Under the pieces are notes generated by a model, which did no database searches, was not told the origin of the DNA, and saw only the letters and a list, made by a program, of their open reading frames with translations. Of a DNA stretch of 64,000 nt, positions 56,664-64,000 are shown in pieces. The DNA is taken from positions 161,045,878 to 161,109,877 of the forward strand of contig NC_035446.2 in assembly GCF_002127325.2 (NCBI RefSeq), read 5' to 3'. The translations under genes and the position numbers were made by a program. The DNA is from Helianthus annuus. Lineage: Eukaryota; Streptophyta; Magnoliopsida; Asterales; Asteraceae. Each line of letters starts with the position of its first letter. Within the stretch, counting starts at the first letter, position 1.

Positions 56664-56668
56664 AGTGT

Positions 56669-57601
56669 ACGCTGACTTTATCCTCTTTCTTTGTGATATT
56701 CCAAAGATCATGTACTTATGCACATATTTGTATTTTTTATGTTCTTAGAGAACATACAAAAATTTGTTCAGTGGATTCAAGTTTCTTTAGAGAAAGAAAC
56801 CTTACTTCTATGAACTATATTCGTCAAGTGGAGTTGTCACGACCACCATTGCCGATCACACTACATCAGCAACAGTTGCCTTCTTTACGAGGCTAAGACA
56901 TCCCTTCTTTGAACCAAACACATCAACATGGATATTGCCCATGTCTACGTAGACCCATATACCATACCAGAGATGGAGTCATTTCTTTCAATTCAAGGTA
57001 ATTTAATATTTACGTTAGTAACTGAACGTTTATTTCATTAAAAATATGTCAACAGTGTTAAATAATATTTTTTATTATGAGGTCACCCGTATAACACACG
57101 AGAAATTAAACTACTAACTGAATAAGATGGGTTAGAACTCCCTATTTAGTCTTTATGTCATCAAAATTTTCTCTAATATCGTCATTTTCTTATATTCAAT
57201 CCCTTTAAATTATAAGGGTTAGAGTTGGTGAAGTGTATAGATTTCTTTTATTGTGACACTACAATTTTAGCTACTGATTATCATATTTGTAGAAAGGGTT
57301 CTACTATTTATACATAACTTTTTTTGCCATTTGCACTAAGTGATGTGACATTAACAAATTCAAATATGTGTTTTTCTTTTTTAAACTTCCGACATATAAT
57401 GTTTTATTAAAAAATAATATGGTTTTGTGATGTTTTTATTTTTATCAACGTTTTGGTATAAATTTTATAAAAGCGGAGTCATATCAAATATAACGTTTTA
57501 TAAGTCGTTAAAAATTTTCATATTCCATATTTTATAAAATTAATATCAAAACGTGGATAAAATTAAGTACATCACAAAACTATATTCCTTTTTTAATAAA
57601 A
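56669..57601. other. Unassigned DNA right of the solo LTR
   Basis: May continue the remnant interrupted at 55052. A frame to 56896 contains SFFRERNLTSMNYIRQVE but has no recognised family. A Helitron-like CCCGTATAACACACGAG lies near 57087 without a clear CTAG. Confidence 0.35.
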
Positions 57602-57645
57602 CTAGTATTAAGCACCTCCGCGTTGCGGCGAGGGCGTAAAACCGT
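57602..57645 (-). mobile_element. Helitron 3' terminus, minus strand
   Basis: The minus strand reads CTCGCCGCAACGCGGAGG, then TGCTTAATACTAG and T. The element extends to higher coordinates; its 5' end is unknown. Confidence 0.5.
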
Positions 57646-57923
57646 GCCAAATAGTATAATGTCACACCATCGCGAGCGACCACCAACACTCAATTTGCGG
57701 TGTGTTAATACGTTGCAATTAGGCCGAAACGTAAAACATAAATAATAACTAAGTCGATCTTGGACCCACATGTTATGACGAACTTGTCAAACAGTAAAAA
57801 ATAGACGACGTAGAAACGTTGAACCACACACGCACTTTGATCCGTGCTAACTGATAAAATTTAGAATGAAGCATAAAACGAAAAATTTGCTAAGGAGGAA
57901 AACTATAGGGCCCAAAGTTGAAA

Positions 57924-58285
57924 GTAAAAAAGTCGTAGGTTAATTGTAAAAGATGAAAAGTTTTGGGTTAAAAGTAAAATTCAAATAGTTTAGGTTAAAA
58001 GTAACATATCAAATACTTCAGGACTAAAAGTAAAAAAGATCAAAATATTTTTGAAAAACTCCTCAAGCATTAGGTACAACTCCTATGTGCACATATAAGT
58101 TAAGTAAAAAAGTTGTAAGGTTAAATTGTAAAAGATATAAAGTTTTAGGCTAAAAGTAAAAAATTCAAATAATTTGGTTAAAAGTAATATATTAAATACT
58201 TAAGGACTAAAAGTAAAAAGTTCAAAAATATTATTGAAAAACTCCACAAGCATTAGATACAACCCCAATATACACATATAAGTTA
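57924..58285. repeat. Tandem duplication, about 180-bp unit
   Basis: GTAAAAAAGTCGTAGGTTAA (57926) and GTAAAAAAGTTGTAAGGTTA (58105) begin two diverged copies that also share CTAAAAGTAAAA and CTCCTCAAGCATTAGGTACAA. Confidence 0.75.
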
Positions 58286-58464
58286 CTAATTTATAATATT
58301 GAAAATATTTATTATATATCAGAGGTTATAAAAGAAAATTACAAATTTGAATTTGTTAATGTTCATTTGATGTAAATAGTAAAAAGTTGGGTGTAAATAG
58401 AATCACCCTTGTATAGAATTCACCTTTTAACGCTAGTGGTCAAACCGACAACATATTATGTTAT

Positions 58465-59574
58465 GAGTAAATTCCATTTTGAGTCCATGTGTTTTAAAGG
58501 TTTTAACTATCTGAGTCCCAATTTTTTTAACTATCAGAGTATCTGATTTTTTAATTTGTAACAATCTGAGTCCAAATTATTAACTCCACTCACTAAGTCG
58601 TTAACTATAAGGGTATTTTAGGTATCTACAAATAAAATACAAGTCTTCAATGCACAAGGTATATTTGGATCCATTTTATATTATTATTATTATAAAATCA
58701 CAAATCTGATTTCTTATTTACTTTCTCATCTAAACCTTCCCACCCCCCCCCCCCCCCCGCACCACCACCTCTGCACGACCCTGTTGCACCTCCAAAATCT
58801 TTTTTCCTTTTTCTCTCTCATTTAAAACCTTCACGGATTCGTTTCTTTCTCTCACCAAAAGACGCAACAAGATCTAGTTTGTTTTCTTTGTATATAATAA
58901 ACCTTTCAAATTCGTTCCCTTTCTCTCTAGGTTTGGTTATTGGCCGGAGAGGGAAGGTGGGGGTGTGTTTGTTGGTGGTTACAGACAGCTGAAGGGGTCA
59001 TGTGAAGATCGTGTGAGGTCGAATATGTGGAGATGGTGGTTGCTGCAGAGATGGATATATAATTAGTGGAGGAAACATGGTTTGGGGATGTTGGATGGCA
59101 ATGAGAATGATTATGGGGGTGGCGTGGTACGATGGTAATGGCTATGAAATTGGTGGCCAGGGGTGGTGTTTGTGTGGGGGTTTATGTTGCTAGGGGCGGT
59201 GGCTTGTGGTGACGGGGATCTGAGATTTGATGTGGTGATGACAATGGTGTGGTGTTTGGTGGACTAATGGTGGTGGTGGTGATACGGTGGTTATGGTGAG
59301 TTATGGCGGTGGTGGAATAATTATAGAGAGAGGAGAAAAATAGAGAATGTGAGAGAAAGATAATATCTAGATTTCATTAATTATTATTTCAATGCATAAG
59401 AGCTTTTTATTCTTTTTCACAAAATAGCTAAAACTAACTTGGTTAACGTATTTCGTTATGAATTTAGACTCTGATAGTTACAAATTGAAAAATCAGGTAC
59501 TCAAGTAGTTAAAAATTTGGACTTTAGACTCAGGTAGTTTGAACTATCAACAGGTACTCTAAAAAGGATTAGTC
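58465..59574. mobile_element. MULE-like element with diverged, internally repetitive TIRs
   Basis: The left arm (58465-58590) starts GAGTAAATTCCATTTTGAGTCC. The right arm read on the minus strand starts GACTAATCCTTTTTAGAGTACC. Both contain repeated GAGTxx...AACTATCxGAGT subunits. Arm identity is roughly 75%. The target duplication is not clean. The centre is GGTGG-rich like the element at 465-2075 and has a poly-C run near 58743. No transposase. Confidence 0.65.
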
Positions 59575-60948
59575 TATCTTTATTCAAATATTACATTTAT
59601 ACTTTATATATATGCCTAATTCTTTATTAAAGGAAAGTCGGATAACGAAACACAAATAACTACTTCCACTTTGTTTTTTAAAGACGAATTTTTAAACCAA
59701 TTTATGTAATTTCACATTAGAAACTCAAGAAGGAAATACCATGCATTTGGACCTACATAACAATCCATGCTTTGATTATTAATTTATTCACGAAAATAGT
59801 TAATTTGAACATGATGCCCAATATTCAAGATCGGCATATGGTCAAGTATGTTTAAATCAAAAATGAGAAATATGTGTTGGAAATTTGGATGACTAAGCAA
59901 ATAGTTTATCGATTTCATGTGCTTCAAAATTGAGAGACAATGTGTACAAAGATAGCATCAAGAGACCGACAAATTGAGAATAGACCACACTTTGTGGTAC
60001 AATAATCATTGCATTCCCATTTTCTATTTCTTTATTAAAAACTAATTTAACTTTTAGCCCATAATAAATATTTTTTTGACAGTAATTCATAGAAACGTTT
60101 CCGTGATTTACCTATAATTAAGTTTTATTATTTAAAATGTACAGCCAAAAGATTAGTGCATGTCCCAAGCTTTTTATATGATGTATTTTTCCATGGAATA
60201 TATATAAAATATATTTTAAATGTGTTATTTTTTTTTTTAATTTCATGTTTCACCATAAGCTCAAATGATATTAATGTCTTACTTGGAATGATGATAATAG
60301 ACAAATATGTAATTTACATTTAGAAACCTTTTTGAATAATAACAAAAACACATGAACAAATGGGGAGGAAAAAAGGCAAGTGATATCAGTGGAAAAGCAA
60401 TTCTCTTTGTGTCAAATCTCTTTAAAAAACACAAAGCAATATGAATGTCAATTCAATATTAAAGGTGAGCTCTCATTCTCTTTGTTGCTTTTCATATTGT
60501 TTAAATAGTTATTACTTTTTCAACAATTTATTTAATTTTTATTTATATATTCTGGTAAATTAGACATATTAATTACTCATGTTCTAACATACTTTGTGTG
60601 TCAATGTGGCAAAACTCAAACTCTAATTCCTATTAACAACATTCTTGTAACTTACTTGAACATAAAGAGATGGAAAACGATAGGTTAGTCTCAAGCGATA
60701 GTGAAACACGCAAACTAGAAAACCTTCAAAGTGATCTATGCATGTTAAAACACAGGATTACCTAAACAATTATATAACCACTTTGTAAACCATCGCCTAC
60801 AACCACCATGAACCGCTCCCTAAAACCACCATCCACTGTCACCATAAACAACTACCACTTGGATGCTTCGGTAGATAAGATAATCTTTCTGTGTCACCTT
60901 TTAAATAGCAACTTTATGAAAATAACAACATTTAGGAATTAGGATAAA
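59575..60948. other. Unassigned AT-rich DNA
   Basis: No gene, RNA or terminal repeat supported. Confidence 0.4.
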
Positions 60949-60985
60949 CCAGTCGTTGGTGCCCGCGTTGCTGTGAGGGGGCGTA
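60949..60985 (-). mobile_element. Possible Helitron 3' terminus, minus strand
   Basis: The minus strand reads CCCCCTCACAGCAACGCGGG, then CACCAACGACTGG and T; the CTGG end fits CTRR. The hairpin is imperfect. It resembles the 57602 end. Confidence 0.4.
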
Positions 60986-61514
60986 AAACTATCAACCAAC
61001 ATTGTAGGGAGGTGTAAAACTATGATGAGGTAGCAGCCCGAACGACGACCAAAACCAGGAAAAATGTAAAATAAAAACACGAATTTCTAAACCGAGTGGC
61101 TCACGTGAAGTAAAACGTAGATGAAGTTGAATTTATACTGACATGTATTAGACAGTAGGGGCAGTAGGGGGTAAAAAAGACTTGAGTGACCAAATGTGAC
61201 AACCAAACACCATGCTAAGTAACAACCGAACGGCGATCAAATTAAAGAAAAAACGTAAAATAAAACTAACAAAAAAATAAACTATTTAACTTTTATAGAA
61301 AAATAATTAAAAAACAAAAAAATATATTATAAAATAATAAACCTTAAAGTTTACTATGAAAAACACAAAACACAAAAAAGACAAAAAGAGAAAAAGAAAA
61401 AAATTATTCATCCAAGTGTTATGAAAATAAGTTGGCCCAACTTCTAGTAGTTCAGGACTTGAGGTCCAGTTTCATTTTATTTTCATCGGCTTCTAATACC
61501 CAGCTTGAGACTAC

Positions 61515-61737
61515 GGGCTGTTTGGTAGCCTCTGAATGTTCTTTAAGAGGCTACATTTTAATGGAACCATTAAAAATTTTACCAATAAGAAGGTAGAAGA
61601 ATGTGACATGTGATGATTTACCATTCAGAGGTTACCTCTTAATCATTCAGACTTGAGGTTACCTCTTATTCATTCAGAAGTTTTAAACCATTAAGAGGTA
61701 GCATCTGAATGGTCATTAAGAGGCTACCAAACAGCCC
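61515..61737. mobile_element. PIF/Harbinger-type MITE
   Basis: Perfect ends GGGCTGTTTGGTAGCCTCT and GAGGCTACCAAACAGCCC on a 223-bp body with several GAGGTTACCTCTTA palindromic units. GGGCTGTTTGG is the common Harbinger/Tourist terminal motif. The 3-bp target duplication is not clear. Confidence 0.75.
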
Positions 61738-61898
61738 ATACGTCTGATTAAAAAAAAAATCATGGTTGGGCTTGGACCGATCTCAAGTCCAGAAATAGCT
61801 TATACTTATCTCGCATCATCTTTTGTCGCTGTCAGTTGTAAACAATCCCGTGGGATTAGTTATCTTGTTTAATTTGGTTTTAAGTTTCAAGTTATTAA

Positions 61899-62907
61899 CA
61901 GTGGCGGACACAGTAATTTTTCCATTGGGTTGCGGATTTTTTTTGAAAATTTTAGACCCCTAAGGTATATAAGTAAAAAATCGGTTCGTATCGGGTCGGG
62001 TCATGTAAAACAAAAGAACATCAAAAATACGTCAAACCCTGTTACAAACATAATTAAAACGTCGTCATACGAGTTTTCATTTTTTGAAATCTATCAAAAA
62101 CATCACCTAAAACAAATTGATTCATAAGTTCATCGCTCCATAACATAATGTTTCAATTTTAATTTTCAACTATTCAAGCCTTAGAAATCATGTGTAATCA
62201 CCCTAAAAATCATCTAAACAAAACAATCACCCTAAAAAATCATCTAAACAACCATAAACAACGTCAAAACACACGAAATTTCAAACCTATTTAAGAATTT
62301 TATTACCCTTTTTCTCCTATAATATCAATTAAAATCATCAAAAAATATAAAAACTTACCCTTTATCGGATTCCGGTTGGTTTGTGTCGGACGACGGCAGT
62401 TTGGTGTCGGATGGCGGTGGTTCGCGGCTGCTGATGACGTGTTTTTGTGGCTGCTGTTGTGTTCGCTGATCGCTGGCAGGAAACAATGCAAGAGAGGGGG
62501 GGGGGGAGGGATTCTAAGGGACTACTGGGCTTATTTTAATTATTATAGTTTGAATTTAGGTTGGATTTGGTTAATGAGCTAAGAATTAGTGGGCTAGTTA
62601 TGTTTAATGAAATAGTGAGTTAAGGTATTAGGTATTTGGTTTAAGTTGGGTAGTATAAGTTTATATAATTTAGGTAGCTTTTTAAAAAAATCAGAGTTTA
62701 CTAAAAAATATTTAAATATAAATCGATAACATTTTTTACCTAAGGTGTGCGGACGAAAAATTCCTAGGGGTGCAGACGAAAAAATCGAAAGGGTGCGGAC
62801 GAAAAAATCCAAGGAGTGCGGATGAGATTTTCGACGGAAAATAACATTAATTTTTTTTTTCCGGGGGTGCGCCCTCCCACCTTGGGCTGGGGGTGGGTCC
62901 GCCCCTG
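61899..62907. mobile_element. Tip100-like hAT non-autonomous element
   Basis: Ends CAGTGGCGGACACAG and GTGGGTCCGCCCCTG form the TIR. They are flanked by GTTATTAA (61891-61898) and GTTCTTAA (62908-62915), an 8-bp duplication with one change. The right subterminal region has four units of GGTGCGGACGAAAAAATC (62745-62830). A duplicated CACCCTAAAAATCATCTAAAC lies at 62199 and 62228. No transposase; the open frames are incidental. Confidence 0.8.
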
Positions 62908-62915
62908 GTTCTTAA

Positions 62916-64000
62916 TCCTACTACTTAAATTATAAATTAACTTGTAAGTTATTTGTTTAGTTTACAAAAAATGTTTTGGATAGTTATTATTTGACTATTA
63001 TGTGATAAAAGACTAGTAGAATACAAAATTCCAAAGAGATGGAAGGCAGATAGGATGCGGCGTTCAATCATCTGATCACTAATAATGTGCTTAAAATTAA
63101 GACTGATTCAGTCCGTTGTAGTTTTAAACCTATTTTGACTAGCACAAATTTTACATAATCCATTGTGACGAAGGTTGTTCTCCTGAATCCGCCACTTACA
63201 TCCCAAATGTTTGTCATCAAATGTTGAGAAAGTAGAGCACTCTAGAATGATCCTAAATTGGAAATCTTGATACATAATAATATATTAGTAGAAATCAATA
63301 CCCTATATTGTGGGTATTTGGTATTGACTTTATTATTATTTTTTTAATTATTATTTTTTGGTATTGACTTCTAAATACAGGCTTGGATTATACTTACTTT
63401 GTAAACTGGACCAAATCCCAGATTGTTCTAGATTAAAAAGTTGTATCTAGCCAAAGAAATTTTGATAACAGAACAATGGTAGTTGTATACTCATAAATCA
63501 CATCTGTATAACTAAAACTAAACAAATGAACATGAACACGTGTGTTCACCGTTCATATATATTATATATATTATATGAAGACATGTTTCTTTGGTGTTTA
63601 TTTCGGGTTTGTAAGTCCATAAGTTTTAACCCAATGAATGGTATACTTATAGACTTCAATGATTAACAAGGAAAAAAAGAACACAATGTGTGTGATACGT
63701 ACCTATGATTTCCAAGTAACCACATTTATTTATGTCCCTTTATTTTTGCATGCATGTTTTAGTTACTAGACATGATCCTCCATGTTCTCCATGTGGTCCA
63801 CTTTGCATTTCCACGTTTGATTTTGTTACAAAACATGGATCTGAACTCAGATCTTCAAGATAACAAAAATACCCAACCAAGATATTATTGAAACCCAAAA
63901 ACTACGATCCGATACAAATCAAATGAAACAGAACTCACAATGATCTCTCAACTACTCCTACGGATTATCGACTTAATAATCCACTACGACTAACAGATTC
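62916..64000. other. Unassigned right edge
   Basis: AT-rich with no supported gene. The last 80 bases resemble an exon or leader on either strand but are too short to judge. Confidence 0.35.

Overview
The window looks like repeat-rich nuclear DNA of a flowering plant. It is AT-rich and has long non-coding stretches, plant-type introns, plant Helitrons, LTR retrotransposons, hAT/Harbinger/MULE-like short elements, tRNA-derived SINEs and an exact miR160 sequence. I suspect a eudicot, possibly Asteraceae, but that rests on general familiarity with the LTR families, not on a marker I can prove. Almost every long open frame here is a by-product of repeats. The genuinely informative loci are one conserved microRNA gene, one small unrecognised spliced gene, and broken exons of ordinary host genes carried inside or beside transposons.

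Layout. 1-138 is a partial open frame at the window edge. 465-2075 is a MULE-like element with a 9-bp target duplication. 2345-7061 holds four head-to-tail short Helitrons. 8040-9317 is a long foldback element. 10051-10367 is a Harbinger-like MITE. 11622-12672 holds an LTR-like remnant plus a SINE. 14820-14918 (minus strand) is a MIR160 hairpin with its probable promoter near 15195. 16828-17054 is a GC-rich MITE, 17423 onward a CACTA-like end, 20006-20559 a hAT MITE. 21614-22225 is a four-exon small gene.

22574-37026 is the most structured part. On the minus strand there is a TATA box near 37020, DEAD-box helicase exons (35805-36069), a chimeric chloride-channel/leucine-aminopeptidase exon (23281-23545) and three dynamin exons (22574-22973). 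Between these lies a complete minus-strand Helitron (23793-34476) that carries its own promoter-like 5' region and further gene fragments. That Helitron is in turn interrupted, 11 bp from its 5' end, by a full-length young LTR retrotransposon (29354-34465) with two LTRs that read as identical.

37105-42526 holds a MITE, a duplicated exon next to a Helitron 3' end (38321), a tandem repeat and two SINEs. 42634-51338 is a plus-strand Helitron split by a 7.3-kb LTR retrotransposon (42832-50098). The retrotransposon has gag-knuckle-like small proteins, no polymerase, and many paired GC-rich hairpins. 52285-64000 is a mosaic of degenerate Helitron ends, GGTACCGA-rich short elements, an LTR remnant, a 1.6-kb solo LTR with 5-bp target duplication (55052-56663), a second MULE-like element (58465-59574), a small MITE and a Tip100-like hAT (61899-62907).

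The two large retrotransposons share the same primer-binding motif, similar CxxC-H zinc knuckles and the same internal polypurine motif. They therefore seem to be non-autonomous members of one Ty3/gypsy Tat/Athila-like group that needs polymerase from elsewhere. No rRNA or tRNA gene, CRISPR array or bacterial-type operon is present.
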